A DNA stretch of 64,000 bases from contig NC_079969.1 in assembly GCF_029852145.1 (NCBI RefSeq), forward strand, positions 22,312,459 through 22,376,458, given 5' to 3'. This DNA comes from Microplitis mediator (taxonomy: Eukaryota; Arthropoda; Insecta; Hymenoptera; Braconidae). Positions 24,475 to 36,239 of the stretch are shown here, piece by piece; position 1 is the stretch's first letter; every line of letters begins with the position of its first letter. The notes below the pieces were generated by a model. That model searched no databases and was not told the DNA's origin. It saw only the letters and a list, made by a program, of their open reading frames with translations. A program made the position numbers and the translations under genes.

Positions 24475-24957
24475 AATTTGCGGAGTGAACGTGGATTAAA
24501 TCCGGAGTAAATTCGGACTGTGTATTTGTTTAATCCTTTTGGAGTAAAATTCACTTCACAGGGGAGTTTTTTTAATATTTGAACTCCGGTTTAGAATAAA
24601 ATTGACTCCAAAGGGGAATTTATTTGAATATTTAAACTCCAGTTTAGAATAAAATTTACTCCAAAGGGAAGTTTACGTTAATATTGAAACTGCGGTTTAG
24701 AATAAAATTTACTCCGAAGAGGAATTTATTTGAATACTCAAACTCCGGTCTAGAATAAAATTTACTCCAAAGGGGAGTTTATTTTAATATTAATACTCCG
24801 ACTTGGAGTAAATGTGAATTTCTTCGCTTTAAAAAACTCCCATTTACTCCGTATGCGAAGTAATTTTTTTTTACTCCGAAACTCTGAGTAACGGAGTGAA
24901 TTTGGACTTAAATAAAATCCGTAATCACTCCGAATTAACTCCGGCTTTTTTACAGTA
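24475..24957. mobile_element. CACTGTAAAA-ended MITE with an internal 53-bp tandem
   Basis: The ends are CACTGTAAAAAATTTGCGGA and AACTCCGGCTTTTTTACAGT. The interior holds a 53-bp unit: AACTCCGG (or variant) begins at 24582, 24635, 24688, 24741 and about 24794, each followed by TTTAGAATAAAAT and CTCCAAAGGGGA. GGAGT/ACTCC words recur throughout. It is non-coding. Confidence 0.8.
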
Positions 24958-24959
24958 TT

Positions 24960-26850
24960 CAAATAGTTATTTATGTTCCTATAATAGCCGCATAATTTTT
25001 TAAAACTCATAAAAATACTTTCCATTTAAAAACTTTCTTTTAATTAACAAAAAATTGTTTTTAAACTTTTTCATTCAATTTAAATCTCACGAGTGATATT
25101 TACAGTATCTCCATATATGTACCCGTATATATAAATGGATTTAAAGTAGAGGGGGTAACGTAAACGTCGATATCTCCAGGTATAGTCTCACAGGATCGTC
25201 ACGAGGACCAAATAATAGATTAGCTCCGATTGTATTAGATTACGATGACATTCCTAATTAACTGTTGCCGATATCTCCCTTTAATTAGACAGATATATAC
25301 ATGTTATAAATTAAATATATATATAAATATCAAGCATGAGAAATTGCAATTGTAGATACAATGTAACAACATTGCGACAATAAATGAGTTAATATCGACA
25401 ACACAAATGCGGTTATGTCATCCGTTGACGTTTGTCCGCAAATTGAAATAATAATTGTCGTATACAAGTACATATATATAGACATATATGTATATATGAT
25501 AACAACGCATAAGTTTTAATTCCCCGATAAATAATCTCTAGCGAACTTGTTATTCACTAAACATATATTTCTCTTTCTCTATATATATATATATATATTT
25601 ATATATAATACATTGAAAAATTATAATTATAGGAATAATAAATAATATATAATGATAATCACAGCGTTATCTTTCAACTGATACAGCTTGTTATGATAAT
25701 AAAATAAAAAATAAAAAGTTTTTATGTCCGTGTTACTGGATTTTAAAAAAAATAAATCCTACATATATATTTGTAAGTGTGTGTATGTGTGTATGTGTGC
25801 ATGTGTGTTGTATGTGTACTTAAAATAGCTGGTTTTATCAAAACAACTTTACTTGGACTTTAAAATTCATGTTAATTATTCAATTAACTCAATATCTTTA
25901 TTTATTATTACTCTGGATAGCCATATTACGGAATTAATTGGTCTTAGTATTATTTATTCGTTATTTAATTATTGAGAAGTAGGAAAATAAAAAAAAAAAT
26001 AATAATAAATAAATGGTAAGTAAAGAAATCATTACAAGGACATGACAAATCGAGGACGCTGTTGATTAATGACTAGAACAATGTATATATTTATGAATGT
26101 ATGTAAATGTGGATGTGTGTGTGTGTGTGTGTGTGGATTTATATTTTTTCTTGAGAAATAGTTAAACTACTAGGCTAGTTAAAAACACGAAAACAATAGT
26201 GATTAGATCTTAATGTTTGCAGTGTGCTATTGAAGTCTAAGTAGTCGTTAATTTATTTGATAAGACAGACAATACTACACGATTTTAAGTAAGATTGAAT
26301 TTAACGATTAAAAGTCTCAATGACCGGAAGTAAGGGGTTTCATTTGCGTTAAGCAGAGCAATAAAAAGAGGAATAAAGCAAAAAGTGAGAGATAAAATTG
26401 AGTGGTGAAGAGAAAATACGGGGAGAGACGACGTTATATTACGAGGAAAATGCTTTCAAGAATCAACAGTGGAGTATAAAAGTGAGGATGACGTCAACGC
26501 TCTTTGCCGTTTAATACAGAGGAAACTTTCTAACTTCCGACAACGGTAATTCAATGGTTACAAGTTTTAGATAGTGGGAGTTGAGTTGCGATAGGAAAAG
26601 TTTAACTAGAAGGTGAAAACCTTTTCAAGTGCATTTTTTTTAAAAAACTCTCAGCTGTTAAATTTATTTTTAATAACGAGGTGAATACACGTTTCATTTA
26701 TTTTTGTATAAAAAATTTTATGTGGATTTAGAGGCTTAAATTTTTTTTCTCGATAGTTTGTTTGACTACGGATTGAATAATAAAAAAATAAATAAAGAAA
26801 AATGGTTGGAGTTTAAAAATTCTCTACCAAGGTCTTTTTTTACACTTTCA
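24960..26850. other. noncoding AT-rich stretch with GT microsatellites
   Basis: It contains TG-rich tracts at 25778-25818 and (GT)n at 26113-26134. A modest purine-rich patch lies at 26340-26480. No gene was seen. Confidence 0.55.
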
Positions 26851-26852
26851 TA

Positions 26853-27621
26853 CCTGTATAAAAATAACAAATATCCTCAAAATATATGATAAATATCAGA
26901 AAATATATGTGGCCTATTTAACTATATTTTCTGATATATTTATTTTTATACTAAAAAATATAATATTCATCATATACGAGTCCGTATATGTTTAGCATAT
27001 ATAAAATATATGTCATTCACATACAAAAAATATATTTTTATCATATATGAAAATATATATTCTTGTCATATACGAAAAATATATTCTGATCATATATAAA
27101 AACATATATTTATATTGTGTATGGAAAAAAAAAGTTTCTTATTCGTATGACCAACTCCAATTAAATTAGATATAAATTTTAATATACTCTTTAAATTGCA
27201 GTTAAAATTTTCAAAATTAGTTAATTCGATGCGAATATATATACCCATATACATATACATACACCGAATAAAATATATGCTTAAATATAACAAAGAAAAT
27301 ATATGGCTCCATATATAATATAAATTATATGCTACCATATATTTCATTTCATATAAAAATTTTATATTTTTTGAATATAAAAGGAAATATATCAATACAA
27401 TATATTATAAGTTAAAGCTAAATGTATATTTAGCTTAATATAAAAAACATATAAGTTACATATATGGAATACATATATTTACTATTGTATATAATTTTAT
27501 ATTAAATCGGCCAAAATTTCTATGATTTTTTATAATATACAATATAATATATCATATATTTTTTTGATGCAAACATATATGATTTTATATATTTTAACTA
27601 TATATTGTTTTTTCATACGGG
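26853..27621 (+). mobile_element. CCYGTATGAAAA-ended AT-rich element, copy 1
   Basis: The left end is CCTGTATAAAAATAACAAAT and the right end is ATATTGTTTTTTCATACGGG. The ends are imperfect inverted repeats. The interior has CATATATGAAAATATATATT minisatellite units and a unique core (CGTATGACCAACTCCAATTA) shared with the copies at 43862-44730 and 52541-53363. The apparent 101-codon frame on the minus strand is Ile/Tyr/Phe-rich and lies in repeat sequence. Confidence 0.8.
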
Positions 27622-27629
27622 CACTGTCG

Positions 27630-28575
27630 ACTGATTTGAAAATTTTAATTTTGAATTAAATTATGTAATTTTTTTTCTTAATCAACTTAAATAAAGTAAT
27701 CGATAAAAATTATTTTTATAGTTCAGAAAAATGTTATTCCACTTCTCTGCACTTACCAGTAATGATAATAACGATTATTTATTATTATTATTATTATGGC
27801 AATACAGATAATGTAGAAAGTCGTGAGTGTATAAAAATAATAAATTTATTAGATGAAAAAGGAATTTTAAGTACATCATTGTATAGATTGTTGCGAGTGA
27901 CTGTACACGCACGTGCTGAGATATAATCACGTGGAGGGGCTATCGTTACGCGTAAGATGGATCGAGCTCTAATACACTCTGCGAGAGAGAAAAAAAAAGT
28001 TTAGTTAAATAAAATGGAGAGAGAAACCGGAAGATTTATTACTAAAATTAATGGATAAAAGTCCCAACACTCAAGCAGTTGAAGGAAAATCTAATTTGTT
28101 ATTGTAAGCAAGTAAATAAAATAATTAAATTCCAATTAAGAGATTAATAAAGTTAATTAGCATTAATGCCGAGTGGGTTTTAATGTGATGATTTAGATAA
28201 ATGTCTACAAGAATGGAAATGTGTGTCGAGTTTGAACGGCACACATTTTTAAATTTCAATGGACTAATGGGCGTGGACGAGTTAATGACTGGAGTAAAAA
28301 GTAATCTTTTTAATTAAGAAACCCTTTTATTTGGTATCCAAAAGAACCCTCTACCAGATGATCGTGTGAAGCAAACGAACCCCCTTGAGGCCAAGTCTTA
28401 GTCATGCACGTGCATCAATAATAAAAAATTCACTGTTCGGTACAATGAATTCGCACACGCAGAAAGATTCATAATTGATTCCATTCATCTAGACTTCGAT
28501 GTTGCGACGAGTTTCATTATCAGTTAACACATAACTACATATCCAATAGCAAAAAGAATTCGAAAAAAAAGTACA
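27630..28575. other. noncoding AT-rich stretch
   Basis: (TTA)n lies near 27779-27797. No gene or recognised element was seen. Confidence 0.5.
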
Positions 28576-28577
28576 GG

Positions 28578-28975
28578 ATACAAAATGTCCCTGAAGATCG
28601 GAAATTTTTCTGCGCAGCAAAAATGAAAAAAATTATGATCCTGTTAGCAGACAACTAAAATTTTTAGGACTTGTTTTCAAACAATTAAATTTGAAAAAAA
28701 AAAAAACTAAAAATATGCACATGTAGAAAATTTAAAAAACTACAAGTGCAATTTTTTTTAATATTTTTTTTTTTATAATTTATCGTTTTTTAAAAAATCC
28801 AAAAATTATTAGACGTCGGCTAATTTCAGTATCATGTTTAGGATGGGGGGGGGGTGGCTTAAGATTTTTAGGTGATATACCAGCATCTATCAGCGAAATC
28901 TAGTCATCCCGTAGATGTTTTACTCCAATTTTTTTCGTTGCGCGAAAATCGCTCCGATCTTCAGATGCATCTTGC
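28578..28975. mobile_element. GATCGGAA-ended element, split by a TTAGC MITE
   Basis: The left part has ATGTCCCTGAAGATCGGAA and the right part CGAAAATCGCTCCGATCTTCAG, in inverted orientation. The same ends occur at 41147-41374 (ATGTACCTGAAGATCGGAAC ... GTTCCGATTTTCAGGTACAT). A TTAGC-ended MITE (28635-28836) lies inside, so it inserted later. A ten-base G run follows the MITE. Confidence 0.65.
28635..28836. mobile_element. TTAGC-ended MITE, copy 4 (nested)
   Basis: The left end is ATGATCCTGTTAGCAGACAA and the right end is GACGTCGGCTAATTTCAGTA. The interior is in the orientation of copy 2. It is nested in the GATCGGAA element. Confidence 0.8.
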
Positions 28976-28979
28976 AAAA

Positions 28980-30480
28980 ATAAATTTTCAGAGCCGAAGA
29001 TTAAAAACATTTACGGTAAATCGATAGGACAATGAAGCAGGTAGAATAATAAAATAATCGGCGGTATAATTCAGCCGTGGATTCGGGTGGTAAGTAAAGA
29101 TACGGTCTGAAAGCCGTTACGTGGTTAATAACGCTCGAGTCCACCGCGACGGCCGAGGGTTCCAAGCACTTTGGAGTACATATGTATGTATATATATATA
29201 TACATATATATACATACATATGTACACATGGAGTTTGTGTGCGTGAGTCTGGTGGCGATAGGCGCAGGAGCGGCTTGCCCGTCGAGGCATCGATCGGAGG
29301 ACGGAGCCAACAAGCTACCAAGCATGACAAAGACAGAAATAATATGATGTTGCTGGTTCTCTAGCTCTATAGTTATATCTGTAATAATAATAACAATAAT
29401 AATAATAGTATTACAAGTAGTATTACTACTACAATGATACTCGTAGCCGATAAAACACGATCGACGTTCTTAGCTAATGCGCCTATCGCGAGGCCGCACT
29501 TAACGCCAAATTGCTATAATACTTTGGCGCAGTCTGGTGGCAATACGCCTCTACTCTCTCACCTTCTGCCTCCGTACTACTACTCTTCTCTTCTCTTCTC
29601 TTCTCTTACTATTCTCTCTTACGTCTCCATCTTCCTCACTTATTCTCCGTCTCTGTCTCAGTATTCTGTATGTATCCTAACTCTGTAGTCTGTAGGCGCA
29701 CTGACGTATCCTTTGTCCCACGCCGTAATCCAATTTCACGGACTGGCACAACCTCCACCGGGTAGACCCAAGAGGGGGTACTTTGAACACGAGTGAAAAG
29801 AACACACGGTGTGTGCGCCAAAGAGAAAGATGGATTTATTAAAAAATATATACCTACACATCCATATATATTGAGAGCCAGAGCCGGAGCCGGAGCAGAG
29901 GGAGAGACAGAACCAGAGAGAGAGAGAAAGAAGTGGAGAATGATCGAGTACAGTTTGGATCTCGACTTTGACTACTGCATCAAAACGTCAACGGTTTTTT
30001 TTTCTCATCTCCAATAAATTAAATAAAATATCATTTTTTTTTAGTTGGGTAAATTATTCTGTAGATGTGTTAAGGTTTAAAGATACAAATATATATATAA
30101 AAATAATTTATGAACTTATGAATACTGACGGATGTTGAAAACTAAAAGATATGTCTCGGATACTCACACACTGTAATCCACACACGCATGTCAACACACA
30201 CTAGCAAGCATGGCTGCATGGCGAGTAACTGCACAGAAATGTCGACACTGAATAAGAATATATATGTATATATATTTATACAATTATAGATAGATATATA
30301 TATTCACTCGAGTTAACTCAACGTGCACACACAATCACCACACATACATTACATGCACTGTAATAATGAGTATCACAAAAATCCAATGAGCTTTGGAGTT
30401 GCTGGTGGGTTTTATGCCCGCGAAAATAAAATTGTTTATTTAGTATGACTTATTTAAAAAGGATTTATTTGTTATTTTCT
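28980..30480. other. noncoding stretch with GC-richer patches
   Basis: A near-palindromic ACATATGTATG(TA)n tract lies at 29178-29225, a TCTTC repeat at 29583-29606 and a GAGCCG/GAGA purine tract at 29876-29940. Patches at 29085-29170 and 29430-29560 are GC-richer and may be regulatory. No gene was seen. Confidence 0.45.
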
Positions 30481-30490
30481 GGGGAATCAG

Positions 30491-30823
30491 ACAAAACTCG
30501 CGTCGCCGGTTCGAGCGCTTGGCGCTTACTGAGGCATCGCGCTCCCCCTCTTGCCCCGCCACCGGGCTGCCGTCGTTGTGGAACGACCCTCATTGGCGTA
30601 GACCCGCGGGGACTTTAAAATTCCTCATGAGTAATTTTCGAAATTATATTTTCGGTGTTTTTTTTGACGTACTTTTTATTCGCTTGTTTTTATTTATTCT
30701 GTTCGGCGGTTTAATATTTAAAAAAAAAGTTTTATTGGAAGCACCTGAGTAATGGATAAAATTAATTTGATTGCAGTTGAGTGGAAGCGTCCCATTGACG
30801 CCGACTCGCCGGGACTTTAAATT
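30491..30823. promoter_or_regulatory. GC-rich block with repeated CATTGGCGTAGAC/GGGACTTTAAA motif (block 1)
   Basis: CGCTTGGCGCTTACTGAGGC at 30516 is followed 75 bp on by CATTGGCGTAGACCCGCGGG and GGGACTTTAAA. A second, partial copy reads CATTGACGCCGACTCGCC then GGGACTTTAAA at 30793-30823. The first layout recurs at 38157-38280. The GC content stands out sharply from the AT-rich surroundings. It is either old repeat copies or a duplicated regulatory module; I see no coding frame. Confidence 0.5.
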
Positions 30824-31074
30824 ATTTTCATCGATTGTTTTCTCAACTGCTGAACCAGCGTTTCAATTAAAATTTAACTTTTCTTATGATAAAGTAATGA
30901 CTTGTCAAATCAATTATCTTCATTTTGTATTGTAACGATACTTTGTTTATGTATATACATATATACATTTGTGTAGGCAATTTTTTTTTTTTTTTTCGGA
31001 GCACAAGCAGCAGAGAAATACAAAATTGTTTTTTTAATTTTTATTTTTATAGATAATTTCACTTTACTTTCATT

Positions 31075-31943
31075 TAACGAATTTATATTACAAAAAAAAA
31101 GATATATATATATTGCATATATATTACAAAAAAAAATTTTGTCTTTTAAATTTTGAGTGACCGATTTTGTCACAAAAATTTTGTTTTGCTCCAAAATAAG
31201 TAAAAAAAATTCAAATTACAAAATTCTGTACATCCCCACCTTTCCCTGTACAAAGAGTAAAATAAAGTACTCCAAAAATTTGTGTTTTAATTTCTAGTGA
31301 CCTATTTAACCCAAAAATTTTGGTTCACTCCAAAATTTACAATAAACTAATAATAAGAAAAAAAAATTTCAAAATTAAAAGTTCTGTGCATGCCCACTGT
31401 ACCCCACCTTTCCCTGTACAAAAAGTAAAAAAAAGTACTCCAAAAATTTGTGTTTTATTTTATAAGTGATCCATTTTATCCCAAAAATTTTGTTTTACTC
31501 CAAAATTTACAATAAACTCAAAATAAGTCAAAAAAAAATTGAAAATACAAAATTCTGTACATGCTCACTGTCCCCCACCTTTCCCTGTACAAAAAGTAAA
31601 ATAAAGTACTCCAAAAATTTGTGTTTTAATTTCTGTAACCCATTTTACCCAAAAATTTTGTTTTGCTCCACAATTTACAATAAACTAAAAATAAGTAAAA
31701 AAAATTCAAAATACAAAATTCTGTACATGTCCACAGTACCCCACTTTCCCCTATACAAAAATTCAAATGAAGAACTACAAAAAAAATTTTTTTTATAATT
31801 TCTGTGACCCATCTTACTCCAAAAATTTCTTGCTCCAAAATTTTCAAAAAACTCGTAACAAATAAAAAAATTTCGACAAATTTTTTTTTTTATCTTTTAC
31901 AAAATTTTGTAGCTGCTCATAGTACCCCGCCTTTCCCTGTACA
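31075..31943. repeat. tandem array of about 170 bp, five units
   Basis: CCTTTCCCTGTACA (or variant) recurs at 31239, 31407, 31578, 31743 and 31930. Each unit also has AAAGTACTCCAAAAATTTGT, CAAAAATTTTGTTTTGCTCC and ACAAAATTCTGTACATG. Units diverge toward the right end. Short frames in the array are not genes. Confidence 0.88.
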
Positions 31944-31949
31944 TACCTT

Positions 31950-34900
31950 AAGTAGTACATACTTGAGTAAATATTGAATAATTATTTATTTATCGATAAA
32001 ATTATAAATAAATAATAAAGTTGGCGTATGTAAATAGCGACGTAAACTGACACGTGCTTTTATAAACTTGGAATAATTTATGACAATACCAACACGCCAG
32101 TACGTAGCATTAGACCTATTATTACAAACAAAAGTCTATAGACTTGATTTGCATTACGTACTTAAACTTAATGCTCAGTAACGATCACAGTCTCAATCTC
32201 TATTCCCATCTCTGTCTTTATCTTTGAATGTATACTCGCTATGCCACATACTCACACACGCGCACACTCACACACTACTTATCTACGAATTAGTTGTACT
32301 GTGAGTTGTATGTAAAATAATTCACACATTTATAAATCAATTGATAAACCCAGTAAATATTAACTCAAGCACAAGCCATCAGAGACTGAGCTCTGTTGTC
32401 TTATAACGAATTGATTGTCTTGTTATTTCTGTGCATGTACATGTGAATATTGAGTGTAATTGGGTATAAAAAAAGTATAAAGATAAAAATGAAATGAAAA
32501 AAAAATAAAAAGTGATATGATATGAATAATAATTGGTAATGAGAAATGATATTTATATAAAAGTAAAGAGGCAGAGATCGAGTCTTGGGTTTCCGACTAA
32601 TTGCGTGACCTTAAACGAAGCATCTTGTATTGCCACGACGACAACGAGGCCGAGCGTTGCGTGAAGTAGCATCCGCTGCAGCCAGTTGACACGCAGGCTG
32701 AATGCTCGTGCGACACGTGATCCGGACATTAGGCGTAACAAACGTCAAGTGCCGTGCCAATTTGAATAACGAAAAACTTAATTGAGTTGTAAACTTTAAC
32801 GGTCTTACGCTATTTTTTTTTTTTTTACTATCCACTAATTACCGATTCTTGAATCGGCTTACTAATGTGACGGTGCAGCGATTGAATGGAGACCCGAGAC
32901 TGTAAACTAGAACGAGTCATCGGTTGTAAATCCATTTTTAGAATCGGGGAATGAAAAGCAGATCGGAAAAAATCGGAGTATTGATAAATGGAAAATTTTT
33001 GTCGATTGAACTTTAGTTTGAAATTTTTTTTCGCGGTAATCGATTGGATTTATGGAAACTTCAACTTCAAAGCTGTGGAAAGTGTGAAATTGATTTTTTA
33101 TTTTACACAATACTAGAGTAACCTGGGGTGTTTATAACAATGGACATTCATTTGTAGAATTCCTATATATGAAAAATAAATTTAATAATTTGAATGATAA
33201 AAAAAATTTCCAGGATGTTTTAAAATATTTTTAAAAAATTTAATTTAATTTCCGATCACTGGATTTTTTCGGAAATTGATCTCTGGGATTATCAGCAATG
33301 AAATTTAATTTAAAAATTATAAATTATTGTTCTGAATTTTGGTAAATTAGGTCACGAATTACCAGAGAGAGAAGTTATAAAAAAACAGTTAAAATAGAAT
33401 AATATCAGAATTATTTTTTGATGACATTTCGCGCCTCCTATTTTCAGGTACCAGAAGGGTCAATAAATAAACAATAAAACGTAATGATAAAGTGTCGACA
33501 TCGTATTTTCTGTCGGTTGTTATTTGAGCCGCGGGATCCTGCTCGTGAAGAATAAAAAAGTATTGCGGGACTATAAACCGCAGACTCTAGTGTACTGATA
33601 ATACTTATAAGACTCTCGACTATTTCTTTGGTTCGTTCATACTCCATCTCCATCCTTCTCCGTTGCGTTCTTTAGCCGTACTTTAAACGGAAGAATACCG
33701 ACCAGAGAAGGGGAAATAAGATCAGCTGGTTTCGGTAGAAGTGGCCCGAATTTGTTGCAAAAGACCGCTGGTATACAAGAGCACCTGGATGTAAACGAGG
33801 GAGAGATCCTTTATAATGCGATGAAAACACAGGATAAAATTATATCGACCTTTATAATATATATAACAACAACCAAAATAATAATACTCATGTATGAATA
33901 ATATGATTGATGATAATGAATAGACGAGCAATAAATAAATAATAAAATAAAAATAAACTGGTGCGAATGTGTTATTGTGACGGTAAATTTGTAATTAGGG
34001 GACAATTATCACAGATGGGATATTTCCGGTTAATCAAGATGATCAACAGAGCGTAGAATGCCACTAAACGATTACGATGTATCACGCCCGAGTGCTCCCT
34101 TCATTGAAAAATTAACTAAAAAAATAACTATTCGCCATTATATCGCTTCCATATCTTCAGAAATAAGATTTATGTGTTTAGTTTGCGGGCACGAGGCCGT
34201 AAGAGGTCTAAGTAAAGAGGAAAGATGGTTAGTCGCGGACTTTTATTATATCGCGATACCATACATTCACTCCCTACTCGGTCTCCTCACGATATCACGA
34301 CATTACACGCACGCACACACATGAAAACAACCAACTAGTGTGTAGCTGCACGCACCTTTCCGAGCCACCGACTCATCAAACGACCACTCATCGAAACCAA
34401 ACTATCATCTCCTATGTATTCTCTAGTCTTAATTATACCTTTTGATAATGAGTTTATTTTTACTATCGTGTTTTTATTGCAAGACCGATCCGCGGGTTGC
34501 TGATATCATGATTAATTCAATTAATTGATATAAATATATAAATAAAATAAAACGGGGATTTATATGAGCACTGTTATGATTTATTGTACTCCAAGTGATA
34601 AATATAAACAATAATAATAATTATCTTTAGTTCTTGGGAAATATCTTCAGGCTCTATTAAACATTTACTTAAACTTTAGGTGGGAGCGTCAAATGGTCAT
34701 TAATTTTTATCAGGGTATTCATTACTAGAGCGCTTAATCCAATTAGCCAGAGGGCAAAGTAACAAAAATTGTATTTTAATTGTTATTTTTTAATGTTTGT
34801 TAATAAGGCCACGGTTAAATAATTAAAAAGTAAATAAATATGCTAATAAATATAAATTGAATCTGCATTAAAAGTATAAATTCCTGACATAGTTACGGAA

Positions 34901-35600
34901 AATAATTTATTGTATAAGAATTTTTAATTAAAAAACCAACTGCCGGTTGTTTTTTACGGACAATTAATTGTGTCAAGAGCAACGGAAATGTTTAGAAAAT
35001 AGTAAAATAATAAATAGAGAAAAAAAATATGAACTAAATGATTTAGTTTCAGTAGATACGTATAATTTTGTTAAAGAGAAAATATGAAATTTAAAATGGA
35101 GAATAGAAGTGAGTGGATGAAAAAATAATTTTTGATATGGGAAAGTTAGCGAGGACTTGTAACGAAAAAGCTTTTGTGCTAGAGGTGCATTCGCTGAAAA
35201 AAGTAATAATGGATGAAATAAAAAAATTTTGAGCGCTTTGACTACGTGAGAATTTTCCTGGGTAGAGAGAAAAAGAAAACGATTGACGGAAAAAAGGAGA
35301 GAAAGAGAAAGAGACAAGTTACGAGTGGCATTGCCAGGCAGCTGCAACATTGCCTCGAAAAAATCCACATACCCAGCCAGCAGCAGTTGGTGCATAGTAA
35401 GTGGCTGCAGAGCCAGTGTATTATTTTAAATCTCAACGACAATGCCGATTAAGAGTTACTCATGCAGTTTTCCAGGTTAATGCGACACGTCAACGGATCA
35501 CGGATCCGACTTACAATTGATCTAATAATAAAACGACAATACGATTTATTTTTTCGTTTTTATTTGGGTCCGACAAAAATGGGGCATGAAAGTTATTGAA
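31950..35600. other. noncoding stretch with a few GC-richer islands
   Basis: The island at 32570-32760 (AACGAGGCCGAGCG, GCATCCGCTGCAGCC) and a smaller one at 33500-33560 are the only parts above the AT background. No recognisable gene, RNA or element was seen. Confidence 0.45.
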
Positions 35601-35662
35601 GTCAAGACACAGAAAAAAATATTTTTTGGCGCAAAAAATTTTACTTGCCCTAAAAAATTTGT

Positions 35663-35864
35663 TGATCCTGAAGTTAGCAGACACTTGATAATTTTTTGAT
35701 TTTTTTTTTCACCAAATCAATTATAAAAAAAAAAAAAAATATGTATATCTAGAAAATTTTAAAAACTTCAGGTGCAATTTTTTCATTTATTTTTTTTTTT
35801 TTTATAATTTATTGATTACAAAAAAATCAAAAAATTATTAGACGTCAGCTAACTTCGGTATCAT
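35663..35864. mobile_element. TTAGC-ended MITE, copy 5
   Basis: The left end is TGATCCTGAAGTTAGCAGAC and the right end is GACGTCAGCTAACTTCGGTA. It is nested in the CACAGAAAAA-type element. Confidence 0.85.
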
Positions 35865-35991
35865 GAAATTTTTTGTACTATAAATTGAAAACGAAAATTT
35901 TCTTGAGGTGAGAAAAAATTTCCTTGAGCTGAAAAAAACTTTTGGAGTGAGAAAAAATTTCTTGTGTTGATAAACTACTAAGGAAATTTTT

Positions 35992-36168
35992 ATGATACAA
36001 ATTAACGGACGTCTAATAATTTTTGGAATTTTTTAAAAATGATAAATAAAAAAAAAAAATATTAACAAAAATTGCACCGTAGTTTTTAAAATTTACTAAA
36101 TGCGCATTTTTTTATAATTAATTTTCTGACTTCCGGAAATTATTAATTATCTGCTGACTAGGATCATA
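35992..36168. mobile_element. TTAGC-ended MITE, copy 6 (diverged)
   Basis: The left end is ATGATACAAATTAACGGACG and the right end is TAATTATCTGCTGACTAGGA then TCAT. The interior keeps TTGCACCGTAG and AAATGCGCATTTTTTT. It is older than copy 5 by its divergence. Confidence 0.65.
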
Positions 36169-36239
36169 AATTTTTCGCCTCATTTCACAATGAAAAATTT
36201 TTCTTACTCCAAAAAATCTTTCCTTTCCATGTAGAAAAA

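Larger units (their letters stand above)
35608..36235. mobile_element. CACAGAAAAA-type element carrying two TTAGC MITEs
   Basis: The left end is CACAGAAAAAAATATTTTTTGG. The middle between the two MITEs (35865-35991) has TTTGTACTATAAATTGAAAAC and GAGAAAAAATTTC words. These resemble the relic at 1912-2095 (TTATGAATTGAAAACAG...). It has been interrupted twice. The right end is vague. Confidence 0.45.

Noticed and set aside
27090..27395. 101-codon frame repeated in three AT-rich elements
   Set aside because: It is shared because the elements are copies. The composition is Ile/Tyr/Phe from TATA-type minisatellite, with no transposase motif.
30500..30530. tRNA-like GGTTCGAGCGC
   Set aside because: Only a T-loop-like word is present; no cloverleaf arms or A box at the right distance.
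31466..31798. 110-codon frame in the 170-bp array
   Set aside because: The frame repeats with the array units and is broken in neighbouring units.
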